From Pseudomonas marvdashtae (lineage in GTDB: Bacteria; Pseudomonadota; Gammaproteobacteria; Pseudomonadales; Pseudomonadaceae), in NCBI RefSeq assembly GCF_014268655.2, contig NZ_JABWQX020000001.1:1208001-1272000 (forward strand): a stretch of DNA of 64,000 bases. The letters run 5' to 3'. Position numbers and translations under genes: made by a program. A model generated the notes under the pieces. The model saw only the letters and a program-made list of their open reading frames with translations, did not search any database and was not told where the DNA came from. This document shows positions 31,400 through 40,816 of the stretch, piece after piece (the stretch's first letter is position 1; each line of letters begins with the position of its first letter).

Positions 31400-31436
31400 T
31401 GTAGCGATATCGTTCCGCTGTAGCGCTTTCAGTACG
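31400..31436. promoter_or_regulatory. Tandem GcsR-type binding sites, distal
   Basis: First copy TGTAGCG-ATAT-CGTTCCG at 31400-31417 fits the known GcsR consensus TGTAACG-N4-CGTTCCG with a single change. The second copy TGTAGCG-CTTT-CAGTACG starts 19 bases later at 31419 and has a weaker right half. Together with the proximal site there are three boxes, the same number as reported upstream of the P. aeruginosa operon. Confidence 0.65.
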
Positions 31437-31475
31437 GTCGAGGTCGTTTTTGACGTGCTTCCGAGCGCAACCCGG

Positions 31476-32984
31476 CTAAGGCTTGCCGGAGATCCCATAC
31501 TTGCGCAGCCGATGGGCGATCGCGGTGTGCGAGGTTTGCAGGCGGCTGGCGAGTTGGCGGGTGGAGGGATAATTGGTGTACAGCGATTCGAGCAATTGCT
31601 TTTCGAACGCTTCGACGGCCTGCTCCAGGCTTTCGACTTCCACATCGCCCTGACGCGCCACGCTGGTGCCGGCGATGTCCAGGTCGCCGATGTCCACCAG
31701 GCTGCTTTCGCAGATAGCGGCGGCGCGGAAGATCACGTTCTGCAGTTGCCGCACGTTGCCCGGCCAGCGATTGCCCAGCAGCGCCGGATAGGTACCAGGG
31801 GCCAGGCGGCAGACCGGACGCTGGATCTGCGCACAGGCCTGCTGCATGAAATACCGCGCCAGCAGCAGGATGTCCTGGCCGCGCTCGCGCAGTGGCGGGA
31901 CTTCGACGTTGAGCACGTTCAGGCGGTAGAACAGGTCTTCGCGAAACGAGCCTTCGCTGACCATTTTCTCCAGGTTGCGGTGGGTGGCGCTGAGGATCCG
32001 CACGTTGACCTTGATCTCCCGGTCGCCGCCCACCCGGCGGAAGCTGCCGTCGTTCAGGAACCGCAGGAGCTTGGCTTGCAGGTAGGGCGACATCTCGCCG
32101 ATTTCATCGAGGAATACCGTGCCCTGGTTCGCCAGCTCCATCAGCCCCGGCTTGCCGCCGCGTTGTGCGCCGGTGAAGGCGCCGGGGGCATAGCCGAACA
32201 GTTCGCTCTCGGCCAGGTTTTCCGGTAGTGCCGCACAGTTGAGGGCCAGGAATGGCGCGCCGTGACGGGCGCTGATGGCGTGACAGGCGCGGGCTACCAG
32301 CTCCTTGCCGGTGCCGGTTTCACCTTGGATCAGCAGCGGCGCATCGAGGGCCGCGACCCGCTGGGCCCGGGCCTTGAGGGTGCGGATCGCCGGGGATTCG
32401 CCTAACAGCGCGTCGAAGCCTTCGGCGTGGTCATGATGCAAGGCCGACAGGCGTTCACCGATGCGATTGGGCTGATACAACGTCAGCAGCGCGCCAGCGT
32501 CGGTGATGGGCGTGGCGTCCAGCAGCAGCGTCTGGCCGTTGAGGGTGATTTCCCGCAGCGGCAGGCGAAAACCGTTCTCCAACAGGGCATCCAGCAACGC
32601 CGCATCGCCGAACAGCTCGGCCACGCTTTCCCCGGCCGGCTCACGGCCGTAGAGGGCGATCAGCGCCGGGTTGGCGAGTAACACCTTGCCAGCGCTGTCC
32701 AGCGCCAGGACAGGGTCGGTCATCGCCGCGAGCAACGCATCGAGTTGCAAGTGCCGGCGTTGGCCCGGCAGGATGTCCACCACGGTTACCGCCTGCACGC
32801 CACGCACGCTGAACAATGCCTCGCGCAATTCATCCAGCACTTGCGGGCTGAGGGTCGGGGCGTCGATGTAGACGTTGGGTGGCACCATCTCCACGGCATC
32901 CAGATTGAGATTGCGACCGCCGAGCAAGGCCAGGACTTCCTGGGTGATGCCGACGCGGTCGATGAAACTGACGTGGATACGCAT
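31476..32984 (-). CDS. gcsR: Sigma-54-dependent TyrR-like activator (GcsR)
   Basis: Enhancer-binding protein of 502 residues. Domains: ACT-like amino-acid-binding domain (1-75), PAS domain (about 78-190), AAA+ core (about 205-430) with Walker A GETGTGKE and the sigma-54 contact loop GAFTGA, and a TyrR-type helix-turn-helix at the end (TRQLASRLQTSHTAIAHRLRKYG). Placed directly upstream of gcvH on the same strand, it is most probably the glycine-sensing activator GcsR; the TyrR-like PhhR that controls aromatic catabolism is the main alternative, but the boxes next to it favour GcsR. Confidence 0.88.
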   Translation of the reverse strand: MRIHVSFIDRVGITQEVLALLGGRNLNLDAVEMVPPNVYIDAPTLSPQVLDELREALFSVRGVQAVTVVDILPGQRRHLQLDALLAAMTDPVLALDSAGKVLLANPALIALYGREPAGESVAELFGDAALLDALLENGFRLPLREITLNGQTLLLDATPITDAGALLTLYQPNRIGERLSALHHDHAEGFDALLGESPAIRTLKARAQRVAALDAPLLIQGETGTGKELVARACHAISARHGAPFLALNCAALPENLAESELFGYAPGAFTGAQRGGKPGLMELANQGTVFLDEIGEMSPYLQAKLLRFLNDGSFRRVGGDREIKVNVRILSATHRNLEKMVSEGSFREDLFYRLNVLNVEVPPLRERGQDILLLARYFMQQACAQIQRPVCRLAPGTYPALLGNRWPGNVRQLQNVIFRAAAICESSLVDIGDLDIAGTSVARQGDVEVESLEQAVEAFEKQLLESLYTNYPSTRQLASRLQTSHTAIAHRLRKYGISGKP

Positions 32985-33099
32985 GGGGCGGCTTTGGGTT
33001 CTGGAATACGATGGGTGGCAAGTATGCCTTGGGGCGGGCTATTGGTGAAATCCCGGGGACACCGTTGCGAGCGCAGCAAATCCTTATGCCCGAGGGACG

Positions 33100-34005
33100 T
33101 TAGAGCCCCGCATCCCATTCAGGCGTTTCGGGAAATCTCTGCACCAGGAAATCCAGCAAGCTGCGCAGCGCCGATGGCATGTGCTTGCGCGACGCGTATA
33201 CCGCGTACATGTTCATCCGGCGAGGTTCAGCGTGGGCCAGCAGGCGTTCCAGTTCACCGTTCTGGATGTGGGGACCGGCCTGATAGCTGGGCAGCATCGC
33301 CACGCCGGCGCCCGCGATCGTCGCCTGTAGCAGGGTGCTGGCTTCGTTGGCGCTGATGTTGCCTTGGACCGGCACCGACACGGGCTCGCCGTCCTGTTCG
33401 AAATGCCAGAGGCTTTTGCCGACGTAGGAGTGGGTCAGGCAATTGTGCCGGCTCAAATCCTCCACGCGTTGCGGCGTCGGATGCTCGCGCAGGTAGCGGG
33501 GCGAAGCGCAGATTACCGAACGGCACACCGTGAGGCGGCGGGCGATCAGGTTCGGGTCGAGGTCGTTGCTCATGCGGATCGCCAGGTCGATGCGTTCATC
33601 CACCAGGTTCACCGTGCGGTCGAGCATCTGCAGGTCGACGCTCACGCCTGGGTAGCGCCGGACAAAGTCGGCCATGGCGGATGCCAACTGGGCCTGGCCG
33701 AACGAGGGGCTGGCGGTGATGCGCAGCAGGCCCCGTGGCGCGTCTTGCGGCGTGCTCACGGCGGCGTGCATGTCGCTGGACAGCTCGAGCATCTGCCGGC
33801 AACGCGGCAGGATCTCGCTGCCGGCGGCCGTCAGGCTCAGCTTGCGGGTGGTGCGGTGCATCAGCCGCGCGCCAACCCAATCCTCCAGCTCCGCCAGATA
33901 CCGCGACACCACTGGCCGTGAAAGGTCCAGGTGCTCGGCCGCCGCGGACTGGCTACCCAGGTCCACCACGGTGACAAACACCCGCATTGCTTGTAGACGA
34001 TCCAT
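33100..34005 (-). CDS. LysR family transcriptional regulator
   Basis: Regulator of 301 residues, DNA-binding helix-turn-helix at about 1-60 (MDRLQAMRVFVTVVDLGSQSAAAEHLDLSRPVVSRYLAELE), followed by the ligand-binding domain, of the CrgA/AaeR-like branch. It is divergent from the metallo-beta-lactamase-fold gene, 113 bases away, the normal arrangement for a LysR regulator and its target. Inducer unknown. Confidence 0.92.
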   Translation of the reverse strand: MDRLQAMRVFVTVVDLGSQSAAAEHLDLSRPVVSRYLAELEDWVGARLMHRTTRKLSLTAAGSEILPRCRQMLELSSDMHAAVSTPQDAPRGLLRITASPSFGQAQLASAMADFVRRYPGVSVDLQMLDRTVNLVDERIDLAIRMSNDLDPNLIARRLTVCRSVICASPRYLREHPTPQRVEDLSRHNCLTHSYVGKSLWHFEQDGEPVSVPVQGNISANEASTLLQATIAGAGVAMLPSYQAGPHIQNGELERLLAHAEPRRMNMYAVYASRKHMPSALRSLLDFLVQRFPETPEWDAGL

Positions 34006-34118
34006 GATTTGCCCGCTTTCAGAAACAAACTGTGTCCCAGCATGGCATTTTTTGTAACGACTCTGGCAACTAAGCTCTGTTTCATTCCCTTGCGGGCCTT
34101 TGGACGATGGAGCACTTC

Positions 34119-34997
34119 ATGACCGGATTCACCCCTATCAAGCGCTGGCTGCTGGCAACCGCCGCCCTGGCTTTCACGGCCCAGGCCTGGGCCGCCGACT
34201 TGACGCTCGACGTCTACAACCCCGGCGCGGCGGCGATTTTTCCGGTGACGTCAGTGTTGGTCAGTGGTGAAAAAGAAGCCATTCTCGTCGACGCCCAGTT
34301 CGGCAAATCCCAGGCTGAGCAAGTCGTCGAGAAGATTCGCGCCAGTGGCAAGCAACTGACCACGATCTACATCAGCCATGGCGATCCAGACTACTATTTT
34401 GGCTTGGAAACCCTCACCGCCGCGTTCCCTGAGGCCAAGGTGCTGGCGTCGGCGCCGACCGTCGATCACATCAAGCACACCATGGACGGCAAGCTGAAAT
34501 ATTGGGCACCGATCCTGAAGACCGATGCCCCAACCAAAGCCATCGTGCCTCAGGTGCTCCAGGGCGACAGCCTGACGTTGGAAGGCAAGCGCTTGCAGAT
34601 TATCGGCCTGAAGGGCCCACAGCCGGAGCGTAGTTTTGTGTGGATTCCCTCGATCAAGGCTGTGGTGGGCGGCGTCGTGGTAGCCGAGAACATTCATGTG
34701 TGGATGGCCGATACCCAGACGCCGCAGTCTCACAAGGATTGGCTGGCCACGCTGGGTAACATCGAAAAGCTGCAACCGGCCACCGTGGTTCCCGGCCATT
34801 ACCTGGGTGAAAGCGCCCGCTCCCTGGCGCCGGTGACGTTCACCGCTGGCTACATCAAGGCCTTCGACGAAGAGACCGCCAAGGCCAAGGATTCCGCCGC
34901 ACTGATCCGCGCCATGAAACTACGCTATCCGGACCTGGGTGAAGACAGCTCCCTGGAGCTCAGTGCCAAGGTGGCGAAGGGCGAGATGAAGTGGTGA
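34119..34997 (+). CDS. Exported metallo-beta-lactamase-fold protein
   Basis: Protein of 292 residues with a signal peptide (about 1-25, ending AQAWA) and a metallo-beta-lactamase fold. The usual HxHxDH metal motif is altered: ISHGDPDYYFG has His87, Asp89, Asp91 and Tyr92, so the second and the last histidine are replaced. GHYLG near residue 228 keeps a later histidine. It may therefore bind one metal or work differently from classical members. ATG at 34119 is used as GGAG lies 6 bases upstream; ATG at 34107 is possible. Divergent LysR regulator; NAD(P)-binding gene downstream. Confidence 0.82.
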   Translation: MTGFTPIKRWLLATAALAFTAQAWAADLTLDVYNPGAAAIFPVTSVLVSGEKEAILVDAQFGKSQAEQVVEKIRASGKQLTTIYISHGDPDYYFGLETLTAAFPEAKVLASAPTVDHIKHTMDGKLKYWAPILKTDAPTKAIVPQVLQGDSLTLEGKRLQIIGLKGPQPERSFVWIPSIKAVVGGVVVAENIHVWMADTQTPQSHKDWLATLGNIEKLQPATVVPGHYLGESARSLAPVTFTAGYIKAFDEETAKAKDSAALIRAMKLRYPDLGEDSSLELSAKVAKGEMKW

Positions 34998-35022
34998 CCA
35001 CCGATCTGTAACTCGAGCGCTG

Positions 35023-35054
35023 TTGTGGCGAGGGGATAAATCCCCTCGCCACAA
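35023..35054. repeat. REP palindrome (GTGGCGAGGG family)
   Basis: Perfect palindrome TTGTGGCGAGGGGA-TAAA-TCCCCTCGCCACAA between the metallo-beta-lactamase-fold gene and the NAD(P)-binding gene. Same family as the copies at 18.5, 39.4, 49.8 and 57.2 kb. It may limit read-through between the two genes. Confidence 0.88.
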
Positions 35055-35095
35055 GAGCATGTATTTCTGACATTGCTAATTCATTGGAGAATCAC

Positions 35096-35710
35096 ATGAG
35101 CAAAATCGCAATCATCGGCGCCACCGGGCGTGCGGGTAGCCAACTGTTGGAAGAGGCTCTGCGCCGTGGTCACAGCGTGACGGCCATTGCCCGCAACACC
35201 GCGAAAATCGGTGATCGGGCCGGGGTGGTCAGCAAGCAGCTGGATGTACTGGACAGCGAGGCGTTGACTGCGGCCATCGCCGGCCACGACGTGGTAATCA
35301 GTGCCGTGCACTTTGCCACCGTGCCGGCCGACAAGGTCATCGCGCCAGTGAAGGCCGCCGGGGTCAAGCGCTTGCTGGTGGTCGGCGGGGCCGGTTCGTT
35401 GCTGCTGCCGGATAACAGCCGGGTGATCGACAGTAAGGAATTTCCAGAGGAGTACCTGCCTGAGGCCACGGCCGGCGCCTTGTTCCTGGACGTGCTGCGC
35501 AATGAGCAGGACTTGGACTGGACCTTTTTGTCGCCTTCGGCGGAGTTCGTCGAAACCGAGCGCACCGGCCAGTTCCGAGTGGGCAAGGACCACCTGCTGT
35601 TCGATAACACCGGACGCAGTTGGATCAGCTTTGCCGACTACGCCATTGCGATGATCGATGAAGTGGAAACACCGCAGTTTTCGCGGACGCGGTTCACCGT
35701 CGGTTATTGA
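35096..35710 (+). CDS. NAD(P)-binding protein, atypical SDR family
   Basis: Small cytoplasmic protein of 204 residues with the Rossmann motif GATGRAGSQLLEEALRRGH at residues 8-26. It lacks the Tyr-x3-Lys pair of classical short-chain dehydrogenases and belongs to the atypical group (NmrA/YwnB-like, BLVR-like), which are often redox or NADPH sensors. ATG at 35096 is preceded by TTGGAGA. Probably co-regulated with the upstream gene by the LysR protein. Confidence 0.88.
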   Translation: MSKIAIIGATGRAGSQLLEEALRRGHSVTAIARNTAKIGDRAGVVSKQLDVLDSEALTAAIAGHDVVISAVHFATVPADKVIAPVKAAGVKRLLVVGGAGSLLLPDNSRVIDSKEFPEEYLPEATAGALFLDVLRNEQDLDWTFLSPSAEFVETERTGQFRVGKDHLLFDNTGRSWISFADYAIAMIDEVETPQFSRTRFTVGY

Positions 35711-35719
35711 TCACAGCGT

Positions 35720-36058
35720 TCAACCGTGAAGCCGTACCCAGACGCTGACCAGCACCGTCGCCGTCATTAGCCAGGCGACGGTGGCTACGGCCAATGAGGC
35801 TTCGAGGCGCATGCGGTCGACCATCACGTACAGGGTTACGAGATAGACGAAGTACGGAATGATTGACCACATGCCAAACACGATGGTGGTCTTCAGGTCC
35901 TCCGCCGAGCGGCCCTTGCCGACGATGTAGTGGGCGATCAGGGCAAAGGTCGGAAACAGCGGCACCAACCCGGCGATGTAATAGTTCTTGGTCTTGGCGA
36001 GCATCGCCAGGATCACCACCACGGCTGCGCCGAGCGCCGCCTTGAAAATCAGGTCCAC
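35720..36058 (-). CDS. glpM: GlpM family membrane protein
   Basis: Inner-membrane protein of 112 residues with about three to four hydrophobic segments; the core NYYIAGLVPLFPTFALIAHYIVGKGRS is the family signature. In P. aeruginosa GlpM was reported to affect alginate production and not glycerol transport as such. Starts with GTG at 36058. It lies just downstream of the two-component regulator gene (16 bases) and may be on the same transcript. Confidence 0.8.
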   Translation of the reverse strand: MDLIFKAALGAAVVVILAMLAKTKNYYIAGLVPLFPTFALIAHYIVGKGRSAEDLKTTIVFGMWSIIPYFVYLVTLYVMVDRMRLEASLAVATVAWLMTATVLVSVWVRLHG

Positions 36059-36073
36059 AGGTCTACGTCCCCG

Positions 36074-37402
36074 TCAGTGGCTCAAGCCATATTTTTTGAC
36101 TTTGTCGAACAGCGTGGTCTTGGCCATGCCCAGTTCCTGGCTGGCCTGGGTCAGGTTGCCGCCGCTGCGTTGCAACGCGTCCATCAGCAGATTGCGCTCG
36201 AAGGCTTCCACTGCTTCGGCGAAGGCCAGGCCATGGCTGCCACTGCTGGCGCCGGACTTCTTGAACGCCGGCAGGCCCAAGGCGTAACGTTCGGCGACGT
36301 TGCGCAGTTCACGCACGTTGCCCGGCCAGTCGTGGCTCATCAGGTTCGACAGGGTCTGGTTGTCCAGCTCCGGCACGGTGCGGTCAAAGCGCAGGGACGA
36401 CTGCTGGAGGAAATGCTCGAACAGTTGCAGGATGTCTTCGCGCCGCTCGCGCAGCGGCGGCAGTTCCAGGGTCACCACGTTGAGGCGGTAATACAGGTCG
36501 CTGCGGAACTGTCCGGACCGGCCCATTTCGTCGAGGTCGGACTTGGTGGCGGCGATCACCCGGCAATCCACCGCCACGCTTTGATTCGAACCCAGACGTT
36601 CCAGGGTGCGTTCCTGCAACACGCGCAGCAGCTTGATCTGCAAGGGCAGGGGCATGCTTTCCACTTCATCGAGAAACAGCGTGCCGCCGTCGGCGTGCTC
36701 GATCTTGCCGATCCGGCGTTTGCCAGCTCCGGTGAAGGCATTGGCCTCGTGGCCGAAAATTTCGCTTTCGAACAGGTTCTCCGGCAGCCCCCCGCAGTTC
36801 AGCGCGACGAACTGCTTGTCGTGGCGCCGACTGAAGTCATGCAGGCAGCGGGCGACCAGTTCCTTGCCGGTGCCGGTTTCGCCTTCGATCAGCACATTGG
36901 CCGAAGTGTCGGCGACGTTGGCGATCAGTGCGCGCAGATGCTGCATGGCCGGCGAACGACCGATGATCCGGCCTTCCAGCGAATCGCGTTCGGCCAGTTG
37001 CCGACGCAGCGATGACACCTCCCGGGCCAGGCTGCGCTGCTCCAGGGCGCGGCGGGCGACATCGACCAGGCGCTCGGGAGAGAACGGTTTTTCCATGAAG
37101 TCATAGGCGCCTTTCTGCATGGCGCCGACGGCCATGGAAATGTCGCCGTGACCGGTGATCAACACCACCGGCAGGCTGCGGTCGCGCGCCTTGAGGCGAG
37201 TGAGCAGCTCCAGGCCATCGATGCCCGGCAGGCGGATGTCGCTGATGACGATGCCGGCGAAGTTATCGTCGACCCGCTCCAGGGCTTCCTCGGCGCTGCC
37301 CACGCCGATGCAGGGAATGTCTTCCAGGGTCAAGGCTTGCTGGCAGCCCAACAGGACATGGGGGTCGTCTTCGACGATCAATACGCTCAGGTCGTTGTTC
37401 AT
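36074..37402 (-). CDS. aauR: Sigma-54 response regulator AauR (DctD type)
   Basis: Response regulator of 442 residues that activates uptake and use of acidic amino acids. Receiver with phosphoacceptor Asp55 (VISDIRLPG), AAA+ core with Walker A GETGTGKE, and a Fis-type helix-turn-helix at the end ([23 protein letters not shown]). The sigma-54 contact loop reads NAFTGA in place of GAFTGA. It overlaps aauS by 4 bases. Two matches to the AauR box TTCGG-N4-CCGAA upstream of aatJ support the name. Confidence 0.88.
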   Translation of the reverse strand: MNNDLSVLIVEDDPHVLLGCQQALTLEDIPCIGVGSAEEALERVDDNFAGIVISDIRLPGIDGLELLTRLKARDRSLPVVLITGHGDISMAVGAMQKGAYDFMEKPFSPERLVDVARRALEQRSLAREVSSLRRQLAERDSLEGRIIGRSPAMQHLRALIANVADTSANVLIEGETGTGKELVARCLHDFSRRHDKQFVALNCGGLPENLFESEIFGHEANAFTGAGKRRIGKIEHADGGTLFLDEVESMPLPLQIKLLRVLQERTLERLGSNQSVAVDCRVIAATKSDLDEMGRSGQFRSDLYYRLNVVTLELPPLRERREDILQLFEHFLQQSSLRFDRTVPELDNQTLSNLMSHDWPGNVRELRNVAERYALGLPAFKKSGASSGSHGLAFAEAVEAFERNLLMDALQRSGGNLTQASQELGMAKTTLFDKVKKYGLSH

Positions 37403-39300
37403 AGCGGCTCGGCAGGTGAAAGGCTTACCAACGGTAAACTGAGGACAAACGTGGTGCCACCGTCCTCCGGATGCTCGACGCCCAGGTGCCCGCCAGCGGC
37501 GGCGCTCAGGCTCGCCGACAGCGTCAGGCCAAGGCCCAGGCCCTGTTCGCCGGGTTTGGTGGTGAAGAACGGTTCGAACAGGTGCTTGCGCGCTTGCGGG
37601 TCGATGCCATGACCGTTATCGCGCACCCGCAGGCGGTATTTGCCATCGCTGGTTTCGCCGACAAGCCACAGTTTCGGCTCGGGTTGGACCTGCATCGCGT
37701 CCAGTGCATTGCCGATCAGGTTGACCAGGATCTGCTCCAGGCGAGTCTGGTCGATTTGTACTTGGACGTCTTCGAAAGCCGAGTGAACCTGGATGCCGAG
37801 TTTCTCCAGGCGCCCGCCGAGCAATTGCAGCGCCGCCTCGACGGCCTTGCCCAGGCTGGCCCGGCCCTTGTCGTCGCCGCGCCGGGCAAAGGCGCGCAGG
37901 CTGGCGGTGATCCGGCCCATGCGGTCGATCAGTTCATTGATGGTCTTGAGGTTGGTGCTGGCGATGTCCAGCTGGCCGCGCTCCAGGAAGCGCACGGTAT
38001 TGCCCGACAGGGTACGCAGGGCGGCCAGCGGCTGGTTGAGTTCATGGGCGATGCTGGTGGACATCTGGCCGATGGCCGCCAGTTTACCGGCCTGTACCAG
38101 TTCATCCTGGGCGCGGCGCAAGGTCTCTTCGGCCTGCCGTCGCTCGCGTATCTGGCCCTTGAGCCGTTCGTTGCTGGCGCGAAGGTCAGTGGTGCGTTCG
38201 GTAATCCGACGTTCGAGTTGGTTGTTGGCCTCTTGCAACGCTTCGCGGGCCGCGAGGCGAGTGGCGATCACCTTGCGCCGCTCGTTCCAGGCGATCAACA
38301 GGAAGGCCACCAGGGCAAACGCCACGGCCACCAGGATGCCTTGGTTGATCGCTTGGCGACGCAAGTCTTCAAGCGGCGTGAGCAGGGTGAAATTCCACGG
38401 TGTGTCGCTCAACGGGCGGGTCTGTGACAGGTAGCTGATGGCCTGCTGTTCGGCGGCGATTTCGGTATTGGCGGGGAAGGTCAGTTTTTCCATGCCTTCG
38501 CCCAGCCGCTCCCGCGCCAAGGGGATCAGCTCATTCAACGGGAACCAGTAATATTGCAGGCTGCGGGCCAGGCGCTCCTTGGTTTCATCGCTCAGCGGGC
38601 GTACGGACTTGAGCCGTCGCGCCGGGTCGCTGGAGAGGATGATGATGCCGTTCTCGTCGCTGACGAAGGCCTCCAGGCGTGCCCGCTGCCAGCGCTCCTC
38701 CATGGCTTCGAGGCGTACCTTGACCACGGCCACACCGATGATCTTGCCTTGTTGTTCCAAGCCATGGGCGAGGTAATAACCGGGTTCGCCGTTGGTGCTG
38801 CCGATGCCGTAGAACCGCCCCGGCTGGCCGCGTACGGCATTCTGGAAGTAGGCGCGGAAGGACAGGTCTTCACCCAGGTAACTGTCGACATCGCGCCAGT
38901 TGCTGGTGGCCATCACCCGGCCGGTGGTATCCATGACGTAGATGGCCCGGCTGCGGCTACGCCGGTTCAGGCCTTCAAGATAATCGTTGACGGTCTTGCG
39001 GTGTTCGGGTGTCGGGTCGTCGAGCAGTTGCGCGACGCTCGATTCAAGCTCCAGCAGGCTGGGCAAGTAGGTGTATTTGCTGATTTCGCTTTCCACCGCA
39101 CGGGCATGCAGTTCCAGCTGGCGCTCGCCGTTCTCGGCCAGGCCGCGAATGCCATAGTGCTCGCTGATCCAGAAGCCGAGGTAACCCAGGCCGATCATCA
39201 GGGCAATGATCAGCGGCGGCAGGAACAGATGGCGGATCAGGCGGGGTTTCACGGCGAGTGATGGCGGCGCGGCGCGATAGAAGGTGGGGTCGCATTTCAT
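37399..39300 (-). CDS. aauS: Sensor histidine kinase AauS (DctB type)
   Basis: Membrane kinase of 633 residues, partner of AauR. First membrane helix near 25-47 (LFLPPLIIALMIGLGYLGFWI), periplasmic double-Cache-like sensor (about 50-310), second membrane helix near 320-340, coiled-coil signalling helix, H-box SIAHELNQPLAALR (phosphorylated His, about residue 415), and a HATPase domain with NLIGNAL, DNGHGIDPQ and GLGLTLS. It should sense glutamate and aspartate. ATG at 39300 preferred to the GTG one codon earlier. Confidence 0.88.
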   Translation of the reverse strand: MKCDPTFYRAAPPSLAVKPRLIRHLFLPPLIIALMIGLGYLGFWISEHYGIRGLAENGERQLELHARAVESEISKYTYLPSLLELESSVAQLLDDPTPEHRKTVNDYLEGLNRRSRSRAIYVMDTTGRVMATSNWRDVDSYLGEDLSFRAYFQNAVRGQPGRFYGIGSTNGEPGYYLAHGLEQQGKIIGVAVVKVRLEAMEERWQRARLEAFVSDENGIIILSSDPARRLKSVRPLSDETKERLARSLQYYWFPLNELIPLARERLGEGMEKLTFPANTEIAAEQQAISYLSQTRPLSDTPWNFTLLTPLEDLRRQAINQGILVAVAFALVAFLLIAWNERRKVIATRLAAREALQEANNQLERRITERTTDLRASNERLKGQIRERRQAEETLRRAQDELVQAGKLAAIGQMSTSIAHELNQPLAALRTLSGNTVRFLERGQLDIASTNLKTINELIDRMGRITASLRAFARRGDDKGRASLGKAVEAALQLLGGRLEKLGIQVHSAFEDVQVQIDQTRLEQILVNLIGNALDAMQVQPEPKLWLVGETSDGKYRLRVRDNGHGIDPQARKHLFEPFFTTKPGEQGLGLGLTLSASLSAAAGGHLGVEHPEDGGTTFVLSLPLVSLSPAEPL

Positions 39301-39350
39301 CACAGAAGCCTTGGGTCAACCAGTGTGGCGGCGGTCGTCCTTCAAACGCG

Positions 39351-39388
39351 CCCTTGTGGTGAGGGATCCAGCTCCCTCACCACAAGGG
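39351..39388. repeat. REP palindrome (GTGGYGAGGG family)
   Basis: Long palindrome CCCTTGTGGTGAGGGA / TCCCTCACCACAAGGG with a 6-base loop, between aatP and aauS. It is a variant with GTGGTGAG for GTGGCGAG, with matching change in the other arm, so pairing is retained. It could separate the transporter and kinase transcripts. Confidence 0.85.
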
Positions 39389-39413
39389 CAAGCGTGTCTA
39401 AGGAAGGCGACGC

Positions 39414-40148
39414 TTAGTGTTGCAGGATTTTCTCAAGGAAATGCTGGGCGCGTTCGGAGCGGGCGCTGATGTCGCCGAAAAACTCTTCTTTCGGGCAGTC
39501 TTCGATGATCTGGCCTTGGTCCATGAAGATCACCCGGTTCGCCACTTTGCGGGCGAAGCCCATTTCATGGGTCACGCACATCATGGTCATGCCTTCGTGG
39601 GCCAGTTGCACCATCACGTCGAGCACTTCGTTGACCATTTCCGGGTCAAGGGCCGAGGTGGGTTCGTCGAACAGCATGACCACCGGGTCCATCGCCAGGG
39701 CACGGGCGATCGCCACGCGCTGCTGCTGGCCACCGGAGAGTTGGCCAGGGTGCTTGTGGGCGTGGGCCGAGAGACCGACGCGCTCAAGCAATTGCAGGCC
39801 TTTCTTGGTGGCTTCTTCCTTGCTGCGGCCCAGCACCTTGATCTGCGCGATGGTCAGGTTCTCGGTGATGGTCAGGTGCGGGAACAGTTCGAAATGCTGG
39901 AACACCATGCCCACGCGCGAACGCAGTTTCGGCAGGTTGGTCTTCGGGTCGGCGATGGATGTGCCATCGACCACGACGTCGCCTTTCTGGAACGGCTCCA
40001 GCGCGTTCACGCACTTGATCAGCGTGGACTTGCCCGAACCCGACGGCCCGCACACCACCACCACTTCACCTTTGCTGACCTCGGTGCTGCAATTGGTCAG
40101 TACCTGGAAGTCCCCATACCACTTGTTGATATTTTTGATAGAGATCAT
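39414..40148 (-). CDS. aatP: Glutamate/aspartate ABC transporter ATPase AatP
   Basis: ATPase of 244 residues. Walker [10 protein letters not shown], signature [15 protein letters not shown], Walker [15 protein letters not shown]-loop CVTHEMGFA. Typical of polar amino acid importers (GltL/AatP). Its ATG overlaps the aatM stop by 4 bases. Confidence 0.95.
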   Translation of the reverse strand: MISIKNINKWYGDFQVLTNCSTEVSKGEVVVVCGPSGSGKSTLIKCVNALEPFQKGDVVVDGTSIADPKTNLPKLRSRVGMVFQHFELFPHLTITENLTIAQIKVLGRSKEEATKKGLQLLERVGLSAHAHKHPGQLSGGQQQRVAIARALAMDPVVMLFDEPTSALDPEMVNEVLDVMVQLAHEGMTMMCVTHEMGFARKVANRVIFMDQGQIIEDCPKEEFFGDISARSERAQHFLEKILQH

Positions 40149-40816
40149 ACGGCGAACCTTTTTTGCAGACGCTTGACCAGCAGCGAGGCGGCAAAGCTGA
40201 TTGTGAAGTACACGAGACCTGCGATGATCAGGAACTCATTGGAGCGGCCGATGATGTCGCCATTGGCCCGCGAAGCATTGAGGAAGTCCACCAGGCCGAC
40301 CGTGTAGACCAACGAGGTGTCCTGAAACAGGATGATGCTCTGTTGCAGCAGCAGCGGGGTCATCTTGCGAAACGCCTGGGGCAGGATGATCAAACGCATG
40401 ACCTGGCCATAGTTCATGCCCAGCGCCTGTGCCGCACCCATCTGGCCCTTGGGGATCGACTGTACGCCGGCCCGGACGATTTCGCAGAAGTACGCCGCCT
40501 CGAACATCATGAACGCCACGACGCAGGAGCCGAACGCACCGATCGGCGTGTCCTCGCCGGTGATCCAGCGCAGCACGAACGGCACCGCCAGGTAGAACCA
40601 GGTGATGACCAGCAGCAACGGGATCGAGCGGAAATAATTGACGTAGGCGCCGGCGATATTGGAAATCAGCTTGTTGTGGGACAGGCGCATCAGCGCCAGG
40701 ATCGTCCCCAGGATGATCCCGCCGACGACGCCCAGGACCATCAGCTTGAGGGTCATCACCATGCCGTTCCACAAGCCGGGAATGGCCGGGATGATGCCTG
40801 TGAAGTCGAATTCCAT
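40145..40816 (-). CDS. aatM: Glutamate/aspartate ABC transporter permease AatM
   Basis: Inner-membrane permease of 223 residues with about five membrane segments; HisM/GltK type, with the EAA loop [27 protein letters not shown] contacting the ATPase. Starts at 40816 overlapping the aatQ stop by one base. Confidence 0.94.
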   Translation of the reverse strand: MEFDFTGIIPAIPGLWNGMVMTLKLMVLGVVGGIILGTILALMRLSHNKLISNIAGAYVNYFRSIPLLLVITWFYLAVPFVLRWITGEDTPIGAFGSCVVAFMMFEAAYFCEIVRAGVQSIPKGQMGAAQALGMNYGQVMRLIILPQAFRKMTPLLLQQSIILFQDTSLVYTVGLVDFLNASRANGDIIGRSNEFLIIAGLVYFTISFAASLLVKRLQKRFAV

